Source: JBDGYW01 sp964518955 (lineage in GTDB: Bacteria > Gemmatimonadota > Gemmatimonadetes > Gemmatimonadales > GWC2-71-9). From it: a stretch of 64,000 nucleotides of DNA. Below, piece after piece: positions 33,688 to 43,600 of the stretch. Under the pieces are notes generated by a model that did no database searches, was not told the origin of the DNA, and saw only the letters and a list, made by a program, of their open reading frames with translations. Position 1 is the first letter of the stretch. Every line of letters starts with the position of its first letter. The stretch covers positions 1 to 64,000 of the forward strand of contig CAZFHS010000023.1 in the NCBI GenBank assembly GCA_964518955.1, read 5' to 3'. The translations under genes were made by a program, and so were the position numbers.

Positions 33688-35588
33688 GCTTCATCTCCAT
33701 TCGGCAGTTTGTCGCGAATGGCCTGCAGGATCTTGCCAGGCTGTAACGGCTCGCCCGGAACCCGAGTCCAGCAATCCACGTCGACCAGAGTAGTGGCCCT
33801 CAACAACCAGCTTAGCTGGCCGCGGCGGCGGTTTTCGTCATTGATGTAAGGATCTGTCGGCTCGTCACTGTAGTTGATCTCCACCGTCATCACATTTTTG
33901 AATCTGCCGAAGATCTCCTTGAGACCTGGCTCGAGCGGCGACAGGAACCGGAGGTGAAGCGACGAAACCGAGAGCCCGTCTGCGCGAGCGCGGTCCACGG
34001 CTTCCTCGATGGCTCCCATAGTGCTTCCCCAGCCAACCACCAAGAGGTCTCCAGTCTCTTCGCCGCGAACCTTCGGCGGTTTCAATGTCGACTGGAGAAC
34101 CGCAATCTTCCGACTCCGCATGACGCAGGCGCGTTGGTGCGTCTCGGAGTCGTAGGCGATCTTGCTCCGTTCGTCATGAGAGAGACCTGTCGCCACGAAC
34201 ATCCCGTTGGGCTGCCCGGGGATCACTCGCCGAGAGAGACCTAGCTTTGGATCCCAGTCATACGGCAGCGTACCTTCCGGCACAGCACTTAGGTCCGGTG
34301 GACCCGAGAACCATTCAGGCTTCGCCTCGGGCCGCGGGAACGGCTGCTGGCCCGTGGCCAGGTTGGCATCGGTCAGCACGATTACGACACACCGGAAAGC
34401 CTCCGCGATCCGCCGCGCCGTTATAACGCTCAGGAAACACTCTTCCATTGTTGCCGGCGCCATAACCGCGTGCGGAGCATCACCGGTTTGCCCAAAGATG
34501 GAGGCCAGAAGATCGGACTGCTCGACCTTTGTCGGCAATCCAGTACTCGGGCCGCCACGTTGCACGTCAACCACGACGAGCGGTACCTCGGTCATGATCG
34601 CGAGCCCCAAGAACTCTGTCTTGAGAGCCAATCCAGGGCCTGACGTGATCGTGAATGCGACCTTACCCGCGAACGATGCTCCGATCGCGACACCGGCGGC
34701 GGCAATCTCGTCTTCCGCCTGATGTATGATTCCCCCAAAATTCTCGATAATCTCGCCGAGATGGTGAGAGGCGGAAGTCGCTGGCGTAATGGGATACATG
34801 GAACAAAGTTCCATGCCTGCGGCCATGCACCCGAAACCGACCGCCTGATTTCCATTCATCACGACCATCTTCTTGTCAGACTTTTCGGTGGGAACGTCGA
34901 TCGTGAATTCGGCGTTGTCCTTGGCCCAGTTGTACCCCGACTCGAGCAGCGCGATGTTGTTGTCTTTGATTGCCTGCGACTTCTTCTTGAACAAATGCAG
35001 GATCAGTTCGCGGATGAGGTCCAGGTCTCGCGAGAAGATGGAGGCGAGAACACCAAGCGCGAACATGTTCTTGCCTTTGGTAGCATCCTCAACGATTTCG
35101 AGGGATTTTTCTTCGAGGGGAAACGGCACGAACCGGTACTCACCCGGCGCCATCTCGTCCATCGCTTCCTTCCACTCCTTTTGGATATCTGGATCGTCGT
35201 GCTTTTCCCATCTGTCGTCGATCAGGATGATTGCCCCTCTGGCCAATGCATTCAGACGGTGCCGCTGGAGCAGAACCTGCTCGTTGAAGGCAACAACCAA
35301 ATCGGCCGAGTCTCCCCAGTTTGTCACTGTCTCGGTACCAATCCGGATGCGGTTGCCGCTGGCGCTCGTCGGAGTGCGCGGAGGGGGCTGAATCTCAGCC
35401 GGGATGATCTCGACGCTCCAGGTGCCGTTTCCCATCTTCGCACAAACGGCGGCGAAAATCTGAGCACATTTCTGGGCGCCTTCACCCGAGTCGGAAACAA
35501 CCTCGACCGTGAATTGCGATGCCTTGATGACTTCCCGATCCTTCTTCTTAGAGGTCTTCTTCTTACTCGTTTTTGCTGTTGTGGTCAT
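33684..35588 (-). CDS. korA: 2-oxoacid:ferredoxin oxidoreductase, alpha subunit with fused gamma domain, second copy
   Basis: The protein is 634 residues. It starts with a Lys-rich tail (KTSKKKTSKKK), then the gamma domain (VVSDSGEGAQKCAQIF; a long helical stretch to about 240), then the alpha domain with YPITPAT and GGPSTGLPTKVEQSDL. It is the first gene of the 15 kb operon. The start chosen is the ATG at 35588 with AAGG six bases upstream; the frame is open further but unsupported. The substrate is probably 2-oxoglutarate or a branched or aryl 2-oxoacid; the two KorA copies may differ in this. Confidence 0.92.
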   Translation of the reverse strand: MTTTAKTSKKKTSKKKDREVIKASQFTVEVVSDSGEGAQKCAQIFAAVCAKMGNGTWSVEIIPAEIQPPPRTPTSASGNRIRIGTETVTNWGDSADLVVAFNEQVLLQRHRLNALARGAIILIDDRWEKHDDPDIQKEWKEAMDEMAPGEYRFVPFPLEEKSLEIVEDATKGKNMFALGVLASIFSRDLDLIRELILHLFKKKSQAIKDNNIALLESGYNWAKDNAEFTIDVPTEKSDKKMVVMNGNQAVGFGCMAAGMELCSMYPITPATSASHHLGEIIENFGGIIHQAEDEIAAAGVAIGASFAGKVAFTITSGPGLALKTEFLGLAIMTEVPLVVVDVQRGGPSTGLPTKVEQSDLLASIFGQTGDAPHAVMAPATMEECFLSVITARRIAEAFRCVVIVLTDANLATGQQPFPRPEAKPEWFSGPPDLSAVPEGTLPYDWDPKLGLSRRVIPGQPNGMFVATGLSHDERSKIAYDSETHQRACVMRSRKIAVLQSTLKPPKVRGEETGDLLVVGWGSTMGAIEEAVDRARADGLSVSSLHLRFLSPLEPGLKEIFGRFKNVMTVEINYSDEPTDPYINDENRRRGQLSWLLRATTLVDVDCWTRVPGEPLQPGKILQAIRDKLPNGDEA

Positions 35589-35659
35589 TGTATGCCTTTG
35601 CCCATATCGGCCTTTTCGTGTCTCACCCCGACCCAACTCCCTACCGATCCTACACAGAA

Positions 35660-35712
35660 CCCGTCCCGGCGATGCTCGATTCAATTCGAGGCATTCACCG
35701 CCATGGGACGGG
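35660..35712. promoter_or_regulatory. large hairpin in the predicted leader of the korAB-nifJ-rnf operon
   Basis: CCCGTCCC (35660-35667) pairs perfectly with GGGACGGG (35705-35712), and inside it CTCGA pairs with TCGAG across TTCAAT, with further GGCG/CGCC pairing. It lies about 72 bases upstream of korA, directly after the predicted transcription start. It may be an mRNA-stabilising or regulatory leader structure. Confidence 0.5.
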
Positions 35713-35725
35713 TCCGTTTTACGAC

Positions 35726-35753
35726 TATCTATGATTCAGCAAACAGCCATCAA
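35726..35753 (-). promoter_or_regulatory. candidate promoter of the korAB-nifJ-rnf operon
   Basis: On the minus strand TTGATG (35753-35748), a 16-base spacer and TAGATA (35731-35726) would start transcription near 35719, giving a leader of about 130 bases. In the other direction TTGTCG (35823-35828) and TTTAAT (35847-35852) is a weaker candidate for the aminotransferase gene. The 385-base space 35589-35973 holds no gene that I can support. Confidence 0.4.
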
Positions 35754-35973
35754 AAGGCTGGCTAGCGTCCAAAACGGAACGCTAAAAATACTAAGATCGC
35801 CCCCCGAAAGCGACGGGCAATATTGTCGGGTCAGAACCCACGTAACTTTAATCCAGGAAAGTGGATACCACCTCACCGGTATTCCCTTCCCCGGCCTACC
35901 TGACAGGCCCTTCCCCACCCCGTATCTTTGCTTTCGGTCCCACCTCACCAACCACTTCAAACGGATTGGCAAT

Positions 35974-37245
35974 ATGAGCGCCCAAAACCGTCGCAGATTC
36001 CTCAGCACTCTGGTCGGAGGAGCGGCCGCCACAGCGACCGCAAGGCCCCTTCACGCGGAGATCAGGTCGCTGTCATCGCTTCGCACGCGACTACGCGAGC
36101 GTACGCCGGATGACGAGAGGTATTGGCAACTCGTGAAGGAACAGTTCTCGCTCAAGCCTGGCTTGATAATGATGAATGCCGCCAATTTATGCCCATCCCC
36201 ATATCCTGTCGTGGACGCAGTCTCGAGCCTCACCGCGAGCATCGATGAGGATGCCTCGTTCCAGAACCGGGCCAAGTTTTCCGAACTCACAGAAATCGGC
36301 AGGAACCTCCTGGCGTCCCATATTGGAGCTGACGCGAGCGAAATTGCGATCACTCGCAATACGAGTGAGGGCAACAACACCGTGCTGAACGGTCTCACGC
36401 TGGGATCCGGTGACGAGGTAGTGATCTGGGACCAAAATCACCCAACCAACAACATCTCGTGGGATGTACGCGCCGATCGGTACGGCTTCACAGTTGTGAG
36501 GGTGTCTACTCCTGCGTCACCGCAATCGAGCGAGGACTTGCTCCAGGCGTTTGCAGGGGCGCTCACAGGAAACACGCGGGTACTTGCATTCAGCCACGTG
36601 TCGAATGTTTCTGGGGTGGCTGTGCCGGCAAAGGAGATCTGCGCGATGGCGCGCGAGCGGGGGATCCTCACGCTCGTAGATGGAGCCCAGACATTTGGCG
36701 CAATTCGCATCAACGTGCACGAAATGGGGTGTGATTTTTACACTGGCAGCTCACACAAGTGGTTCATTGGGCCAAAGGAGGCCGGGATTCTATACGTACG
36801 CGCCGACCAAATCGACGCACTCTGGCCGAGCGACGTCGGAGTCGGGTGGGAGTCGGCATTGGGCAATGGCGCTCAGAAATTCGAGAACCTGGGGCAACGC
36901 GACGATGCCGCTGTGGCGGCAATGGGCACAGCCGCCGAGTTCCATCAGACTATCGGCATAGATCATATCGAGGCTCGTGTTCGTTCGCTCGCCACGAGGC
37001 TGAAGGAAGCGGTCTTGGACCGGTTCCCAGATGTGCAGTTCGTCACTCCTCTGGCACCTGAACTGAGCGCTGGAGTCGTCATATTCTCGTTGCCACGTGT
37101 GTCCGGCAGGGACCTTTTCAATACTCTCTATCGCGACCACGGTATTGGTTGCGCCCCCACGGGCGGAATCCGCTTCTCTCCACACATATACAACACGATG
37201 GCGGAGGTCGACCGGGTGGTCGACGCTATCGCGCGAGCGGTCTGA
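35974..37245 (+). CDS. class V aminotransferase/cysteine desulfurase-like PLP enzyme with Tat signal
   Basis: The protein is 423 residues. The N-terminus NRRRFLSTLVGGAAATATA followed by RPLHA is a twin-arginine signal, which sets the start at 35974 although the frame is open much further upstream. The fold-type-I PLP lysine is in TGSSHKWFIGPK, and RNTSEGNN and DQNHPTNN belong to the cofactor pocket. It resembles isopenicillin-N-epimerase/SufS-like proteins. Export by Tat, with the cofactor already bound, is unusual for this family and argues against a role in Fe-S assembly. The substrate is unknown. Confidence 0.88.
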   Translation: MSAQNRRRFLSTLVGGAAATATARPLHAEIRSLSSLRTRLRERTPDDERYWQLVKEQFSLKPGLIMMNAANLCPSPYPVVDAVSSLTASIDEDASFQNRAKFSELTEIGRNLLASHIGADASEIAITRNTSEGNNTVLNGLTLGSGDEVVIWDQNHPTNNISWDVRADRYGFTVVRVSTPASPQSSEDLLQAFAGALTGNTRVLAFSHVSNVSGVAVPAKEICAMARERGILTLVDGAQTFGAIRINVHEMGCDFYTGSSHKWFIGPKEAGILYVRADQIDALWPSDVGVGWESALGNGAQKFENLGQRDDAAVAAMGTAAEFHQTIGIDHIEARVRSLATRLKEAVLDRFPDVQFVTPLAPELSAGVVIFSLPRVSGRDLFNTLYRDHGIGCAPTGGIRFSPHIYNTMAEVDRVVDAIARAV

Positions 37246-37287
37246 TCTGGGGTTTTTGGGGTTGTATACCCATACGGTAATGGAGGT

Positions 37288-38943
37288 ATGAAATCAGTGG
37301 ACACCACTATTCGACTTCCCGATGCGAAGCTTGGTGAGGCAATAAGCGCAAAGCTTCGAGAGTGGGAAGATCTCGGTATCAGTGCCAGAATCTGGAACAA
37401 AGACCACACGGTTTGGTTGCCGGATCCGCAGGAGCTCTCCAACCGACTCGGCTGGCTGGACCTGCCAGAAGAATCTCTCGAGATAGTCGACGAGATCCAG
37501 GGGTTTGCCGCAGAAATCCACGATGCGGGATTTCGTCATGTGGTCGTACTCGGCATGGGCGGATCGAGCCTGGCACCGGAGGTTTTAGGGGAGATTTTCG
37601 GGGATCCTGACCAGTTTCCCGACCTGATCGTGCTCGATTCGACTCACCCGCAGGCTGTGCGCGTTGTGGACAACGCAATAGATCCAAAGACCACGCTGTT
37701 TGTGGTTTCGAGCAAATCAGGCACGACTCTGGAAACCCTCTCCCTATTCCGGACCTTCTGGGAGAGAGCCACCAAACACACCTCTGCGCCGGGAGACCAT
37801 TTTATAGCGATCACCGACCCCGGTAGCTCTCTCGACCAGTTAGCAGCGGAACGACACTTCCGAGGGATATTCCACGCACCGCCCACGGTTGGTGGCAGGT
37901 ATTCTGCGCTATGTGTGTTTGGCCTGCTTCCGGCCGCTCTGGTTGGTGCTGATGTTGAGGGTATTCTCGACCGCGCTAGGGCGATGGCGACCGCTTCTTC
38001 GGCAGCGGTACCTGCGACGCGGAACCCCGGCCTCCAGTTGGGTGTGACGTTGGGGCTATTGGCAGAGGCCGGAATCGACAAACTCACCTTCCACTGTTCG
38101 CCGACTATCAGGTCGTTCCCGGCTTGGATCGAACAACTCGTTGCAGAGAGCATCGGGAAAGAGGGGAGATGCATAGCTCCGGTGGACGGAGAAACGCTGC
38201 TGAATCCCGAGTCCTACGCCCCCGACCGAGTGTTCTTCGGAATCAGCCTTTCCGGCGACGGTGACGAAGCTATTGGCGCTCGCCTCGACACGCTGGTAGC
38301 CGCGGGGCACCCGGTTGTGAACATGGTGCTCGATGACACACTCGACCTGGGCGCCGAGATATTCCTTTGGGAACTTGCCACCGCTGCAGCTGGTGCGGTA
38401 CTCGGTATCAACCCCTTCGACCAACCCGACGTGCAGCTCGCAAAGAGCCTCGCGAAGGAAGCGATGGCGGCAACTGCGGACGACGATGCGGCATCCGCAC
38501 CGTGCGGGGTAGACGCTGTCGATTCTGATGCTTTGGCGAGTGCGCTCGCAGATTGGGGTCGAACCAACCCCGGAGATTACGTCGCCGTGCACGCGTACGT
38601 GGCACCGTCCACGGAAAACGAAACGAGACTACAGAATATTCGTAGCTTGCTCGGCAAGCGGTTCGGTCTGGCAACCACGCTGGGCTTTGGGCCGCGGTTC
38701 CTTCATTCGACCGGGCAGCTGCACAAAGGTGGAGCGAACAACGGCCTCTTTCTCCAACTGGTAGACGAGTCGCAATTCGACGTGCCAGTGCCGGAGACAG
38801 ATTTTACGTTCGGTAAACTCATCGCCGCCCAGGCCATGGGAGACTATCGCGCCTTGGTGCAACGCAATCGTCGAATTCTGCGCGTGAATCTGGGGTTGGA
38901 CGCAACCGCAGGATTGGACTTGGTGCTGAGGACGATAGGCTAA
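37288..38943 (+). CDS. pgi: glucose-6-phosphate isomerase
   Basis: The protein is 551 residues with the sugar-isomerase motifs VVLGMGGSSLAPEVLGE, VSSKSGTTLETLSLFRTFW and FLHSTGQLHKGGANN. It interconverts glucose-6-phosphate and fructose-6-phosphate in the cytoplasm. It belongs to the divergent PGI group often found fused to transaldolase; here it is free-standing. On the start: GGAGGT directly abuts the ATG at 37288, too close to serve it, whereas a GTG at 37297 has the ideal nine-base spacing, so translation may begin three codons later. Confidence 0.93.
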   Translation: MKSVDTTIRLPDAKLGEAISAKLREWEDLGISARIWNKDHTVWLPDPQELSNRLGWLDLPEESLEIVDEIQGFAAEIHDAGFRHVVVLGMGGSSLAPEVLGEIFGDPDQFPDLIVLDSTHPQAVRVVDNAIDPKTTLFVVSSKSGTTLETLSLFRTFWERATKHTSAPGDHFIAITDPGSSLDQLAAERHFRGIFHAPPTVGGRYSALCVFGLLPAALVGADVEGILDRARAMATASSAAVPATRNPGLQLGVTLGLLAEAGIDKLTFHCSPTIRSFPAWIEQLVAESIGKEGRCIAPVDGETLLNPESYAPDRVFFGISLSGDGDEAIGARLDTLVAAGHPVVNMVLDDTLDLGAEIFLWELATAAAGAVLGINPFDQPDVQLAKSLAKEAMAATADDDAASAPCGVDAVDSDALASALADWGRTNPGDYVAVHAYVAPSTENETRLQNIRSLLGKRFGLATTLGFGPRFLHSTGQLHKGGANNGLFLQLVDESQFDVPVPETDFTFGKLIAAQAMGDYRALVQRNRRILRVNLGLDATAGLDLVLRTIG

Positions 38944-39049
38944 CAACCTGTTGAAGACGCGCGCGAAGGAGCAATAACCCGCGTACCCGCCCTTGCGGAA
39001 AGAACTTTGCGCGTGGACCTTACCAGGTCCTCGAAGACTAAGGTTGGCC

Positions 39050-40594
39050 GTGCGCAAATTACACGTCGGTGTCATTGATCTCGTCACAAAAAACCCCACG
39101 CGTGCACTGTATGCGCGCGTCATGCATGCGAACCTAGCCGGCATCATGGCGCAGATTGTCGCTTCCTGGTGCGAGCAGGAAGGACACGACGTCACGTTCG
39201 TGTGCTATACAGGGTTCGAGAACCTCGTTGACGAGCTGCCGAGTGATGTCGACCTGGTGATCATCGGTGCGTTCACTCAAGCGGCACAGTTATCCTACGC
39301 ACTGAGCAACCTGTTTCGGTCCCGAGGTGCGGTCACTGCCTTGGGCGGGCCGCACGCTCGCTGCTACCCGCAAGATGCCCAAAAGTACTTCGACTACGTT
39401 CTGGGATTCACCGATCGTTCCATTGTTGCTGATCTTCTGAGGGATGTGACGCAACATCGGCCTGAGGGCGTACACCTCTGTGCCAAAGAACAGCCAAAGT
39501 CGCTTCCAGGTGTACGCGAACGGTGGAAGTTCATCGAACGGACTCTCGCAAAGGCACCACTATTTAAAATCGTGCCGATGTTGGGTAGCATCGGATGTCC
39601 CTATTCCTGCAGTTTCTGCATCGATTCGTCAGTGCCGTATCAGGCGCTCGAACTGGATGTAATCAAGGAAGATCTCAGATTCCTCAGGACAAAATACAAG
39701 CGCCCGCATGTGGGATGGCACGATCCGAATTTCGGAATACGATTTGATGAAATCATCGACGCAATTGAGGAGGCCGTCCCTCCCAACAGCATAGACTTTG
39801 TTTCGGAAAGCACCCTCGCCGTTCTGACTGAACCGCACGTGAAGCGCCTCAAGAAGAACGGATTTGTCGCGGTGTTGCCCGGGATCGAGTCGTGGTACGA
39901 CATGGGCGGCAAATCCAAGACTGGAAAAGCCCAGGGCATAGACAAGGTGAAGCAGGTATCAGAGCATGTGAACATGGTCACCCGCTACGTGCCGTACCTG
40001 CAGGCCAACTTCGTGCTCGGTCTAGATGGCGATCAGGGAGCAGAACCCTTTGAACTGACCAAGATGTTCCTAGACAATTCGCCAACGGCCTTTCCCGCGT
40101 ACTCGCTGCTCTCGGCATTTGGGCAGGCAGCCCCGCTCAACCTCGAATATCAGCGAGACGATCGGGTGCTACCCGTGCCGTTTCATCTGTTGAACAACAA
40201 CCACGCCATGAATGTGAAGCCGCTGAACTACTCGTGGAGAGAGTTCTACGATCGGGTAATCGATCTATCGGAACATTCATTCTCGTGGCGTGCCACGTTC
40301 GACAGACTGAAGGCGGTCAAGTCGACCATTCCGAGGCTCTTGAACGTAGTGCGCGCCCGATCGTCCGAAGGCGTTGGGAGAATCAAATACTACAAGGTGT
40401 TGAGAGAAAAGCTCGATTCGGATCTCGAACTCCGGCGGTTTTTCGATGGTCAAACGACAGAGCTGCCGAGTTTCTTTGTCGACCGGATCAAGAACGACCT
40501 CGGTCCGTTGTGGGATTGGCTTCCGGACGGGGCGCTCTATTACGACTCGCACGCCTATCTCAAAGAGAGTCAGAAGGCTACTGCGATGGGGTGA
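39050..40594 (+). CDS. B12-binding-domain radical SAM protein
   Basis: The protein is 514 residues. An N-terminal cobalamin-binding-like Rossmann part (about 1-150: NPTRALYARVMHANLAGI, then VDLVIIGAFTQ and TALGGPHARCYP) precedes a radical SAM core with the CxxxCxxC cluster motif in GCPYSCSFCID and a GIESW segment near the end of the barrel. A GTG at 39050 with AAGG six bases upstream is preferred over the TTG that opens the frame. The substrate is unknown. It stands alone between pgi and the BNR protein, without an obvious partner. Confidence 0.85.
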   Translation: MRKLHVGVIDLVTKNPTRALYARVMHANLAGIMAQIVASWCEQEGHDVTFVCYTGFENLVDELPSDVDLVIIGAFTQAAQLSYALSNLFRSRGAVTALGGPHARCYPQDAQKYFDYVLGFTDRSIVADLLRDVTQHRPEGVHLCAKEQPKSLPGVRERWKFIERTLAKAPLFKIVPMLGSIGCPYSCSFCIDSSVPYQALELDVIKEDLRFLRTKYKRPHVGWHDPNFGIRFDEIIDAIEEAVPPNSIDFVSESTLAVLTEPHVKRLKKNGFVAVLPGIESWYDMGGKSKTGKAQGIDKVKQVSEHVNMVTRYVPYLQANFVLGLDGDQGAEPFELTKMFLDNSPTAFPAYSLLSAFGQAAPLNLEYQRDDRVLPVPFHLLNNNHAMNVKPLNYSWREFYDRVIDLSEHSFSWRATFDRLKAVKSTIPRLLNVVRARSSEGVGRIKYYKVLREKLDSDLELRRFFDGQTTELPSFFVDRIKNDLGPLWDWLPDGALYYDSHAYLKESQKATAMG

Positions 40595-40640
40595 GGCGAG
40601 GTAGCCCTCCCAAGAGTCTGCACCCAAGTTGCTTGCATTC

Positions 40641-40661
40641 GGGCAGGGCGATGCCCTGCCC
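40641..40661. terminator. perfect GC-rich hairpin between the radical SAM gene and the BNR-repeat gene
   Basis: GGGCAGGGC (40641-40649), loop GAT, GCCCTGCCC (40653-40661). There is no T-tract after it (CTCAGATTT follows), so it may be a terminator of the upstream gene or a leader element of the gene starting at 40695. Short GGGCAGGGC palindromes are also often dispersed repeats. Confidence 0.45.
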
Positions 40662-40694
40662 CTCAGATTTCCAGCCGTAGAGGGACCGTCTCCG

Positions 40695-43600
40695 ATGAAA
40701 ACGCACCGACACCTGAGTTCGCTCATTTCGACCGCTCTCGCACTGGCGTCTCTGGCACTTCCTGCAGCAGCTCCAGCGCAATCTCTCACCGAATCTACCG
40801 TCGCCAACCTCGATTTCCGGACCATAGGCCCCGTCACGATGAGTGGACGCATCGTGGATATCGCGGTCACCGACATCAACACGTACAACTTCTATGTGGC
40901 TTCTGCGACAGGAGGAGTCTGGAAGACGACAAACAACGGTGTCGTGTTTACTCCTGTGTTCGAGAAGGAAGCGACTCACTCGGTCGGCGCGATCGCGGTG
41001 CACCAAGTGGATACGAATGTTGTCTGGGTCGGAACCGGGGAACGTGCCAACAGGCAGAGCTCTTCGTGGGGCGACGGCGTTTACAGGTCGACCGACGGGG
41101 GTGACACCTTCACGAACATGGGGCTTCATGACAGCCACCACATAGGCCGGATAGCACTTCATCCCACTAATTCGGACGTCGTGTTTGTTGCCGCGATGGG
41201 CCACCTGTGGGGCCCGAACGAGGAACGTGGCCTGTACATGTCAGAAGACGGCGGTGCAACCTGGGCGCTGGTGCTGGAGGGTGACGAAAACACGGGAGTG
41301 GTAGATGTTGCGATCGATCACTCCGACCCGAACATCATGTACGCGGCAAAGTACCAACGGCGCCGCCGGCCGTACGGATTCCACGGAGGAGGCCCCGGCA
41401 GCGGGCTTTTCAAGTCTGTAGACGGCGGTCGCACGTGGACTGAGCTAACGCTGGGACTCCCGGATGGGGATCTGGGGCGGATGGGCATTTCGATTTATCG
41501 CTCGAACCCGAACATCCTATACATATCCGTGGAACAAGGGTGGCGGTACAACGCTTCGACAGCATATGGAGAGCGGCGCGCCGGTATCTATCGCTCAGAG
41601 GACAAAGGCGAATCCTGGGAACACATGAGCGATTGGAACCCACGGCCCATGTACGCCAGTCAGCCGCTGGTAGATCCCAATGACGATCAGCGGATCTACA
41701 TGCTCAACAGCTACAGCTTTTCGGATGACGGTGGGAAAACCTTCACGCGACCGAGGCAAACCCTACACGGGGACGACAGGTTGGTCTGGGTGAACCCTCA
41801 CGACTCACGTCATGTCATGAAGGCGGACGATGGCGGTCTAGGCATATCCTACGATCGCGGCCTAACCTGGCTTTATATCACTCACCTGCCCGTGAGTCAG
41901 TTCTACCATGTAAACGTCGATATGAGGAAACCCTATTGGGTATACGGCGGGTTGCAGGACAACGGCAGCTGGATGGGGCCGAGCGCCACATACAGGGCAG
42001 ACGGCGTTTTGTTCGAGGATTGGCGAAAGACCGGTGGCGGTGATGGATTCTTGAACCTGGTTGACACCACTGACAACCAGACGCTCTACACCGAGTCCCA
42101 GTATCTCGGGCTGTCTCGGGTCGATATCGCTAGCGGGGCCCGTACGTGGATCCGGCCGGATAACGCTCGTGGAGCCATCGGGGCTCGGCGCAACTGGGAT
42201 GCGTGGGGACCGGGCCTTCCCGAACCGGAACTCGGCAACGCCATGGCGCCGGCAAACTGGGACGGGCCCTTTTGGATCTCGGTTCACGACAACAACACGC
42301 TGTATGCGGGCACCAACAAGGCCTGGAAGAGCACCGATCGCGGCGACACTTGGATCGAACTGGGTGACCTGACGACGGGAGTGAATCGCCGCGAGCTGAC
42401 GATCATGGGGCAGCGTCCCCACGACTCGACACTCTCACTAGATGACGGGATTCCCTATTACCCGACTCTGACTGCTCTTGCCGAATCACCGATCGTTCCT
42501 GGCCTCCTTTATGCCGGCACCGATGATGGCAATCTGCAGGTATCGGAAAACGATGGGCAAGATTGGGTGAACGTCGTCGATCGAGTGCCGGGATTGCCCA
42601 GATCGACATGGTTCTCGAACATCGAGCCGTCGCGATACGATGCGAACACTGTGTATCTCACGACCAACAACTATCGCAACAACGACTTCGCAAACTACGT
42701 GTTCAAGTCCACCGACCGCGGCCAAAACTGGGTTTCGATTTCGGGCGACCTTCCGGGCGATCATGTAGCCCGCATGATCCGAGAGGACACGAGGAATCCA
42801 GACGTACTCTATTTGGGTACCGAGCTGGGCTTGTTCTATAGCAACGACGGAGGGGCACACTGGGTCGAGTTGAGGGGCAACATGCCCACAATGGCATTCA
42901 ACGACTTGGTCGTTCACCCACGAGACAACGACCTCGTGCTAGGGACGCACAGCCGAGGTATTTGGATTCTGGACAACATCAACATGCTCCAGGAACTCAC
43001 GCCAGAGGTCCTGTCATCCAACGCACATCTCTTCTCGTTGGAACCTGCTGAGATGATTCGTTACGCCCGCGATGGCGGACACACCGGAGACATGTATTTC
43101 CGCGGCGAGAATCCGGCAGATGGAGCGACGATCGATTATTTCCTGAGCGATGTTGGAGCCGGCGAAGAAATCAGTATCACGATTCTCGATGCAGCTGGTA
43201 ACGAGATCGCTGAAGTCGAGCCAGAAACAGACGCCGGGCTCAATCGCGTGGTGTGGGACCTGCACGCCGCGAACATCGGCCCGCCGATGGCTAACGGCCG
43301 AGGAAATCGTGGACTGTCTGGGCCGTGGGTCCTGCCCGGCGAATATATGGTTCGTCTTTTGGTTGGAGGGCAGGCGTACGGGCAGCGTCTATATGTAACC
43401 GACGACCCGCGTTTATCTGTTTCGGACGAATTGAGGAGAGAGTGGCACGCCGCGGTTAGCGAACTCGCAGGGACATTGAGCTCATACCTGCTTACCGTCG
43501 ACAGCGTCATGCAAGTGAGGCGTCAGCTCGACGAGATGGAAGAGTGCGACGAAGCCCGCAACACCAACCTCATCAGGAACCTCGAAGAACTCGACCCCCT

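Noticed and set aside
34722..35765. Plus-strand open frame of 347 codons opposite korA
   Set aside because: The korA translation on the other strand has all family motifs; the plus-strand product is low quality and has no ribosome-binding site or motif.
35509..35973. N-terminal extension of the class V aminotransferase back to 35509
   Set aside because: The frame is open but overlaps korA on the other strand, and the Tat signal begins exactly at the ATG at 35974.
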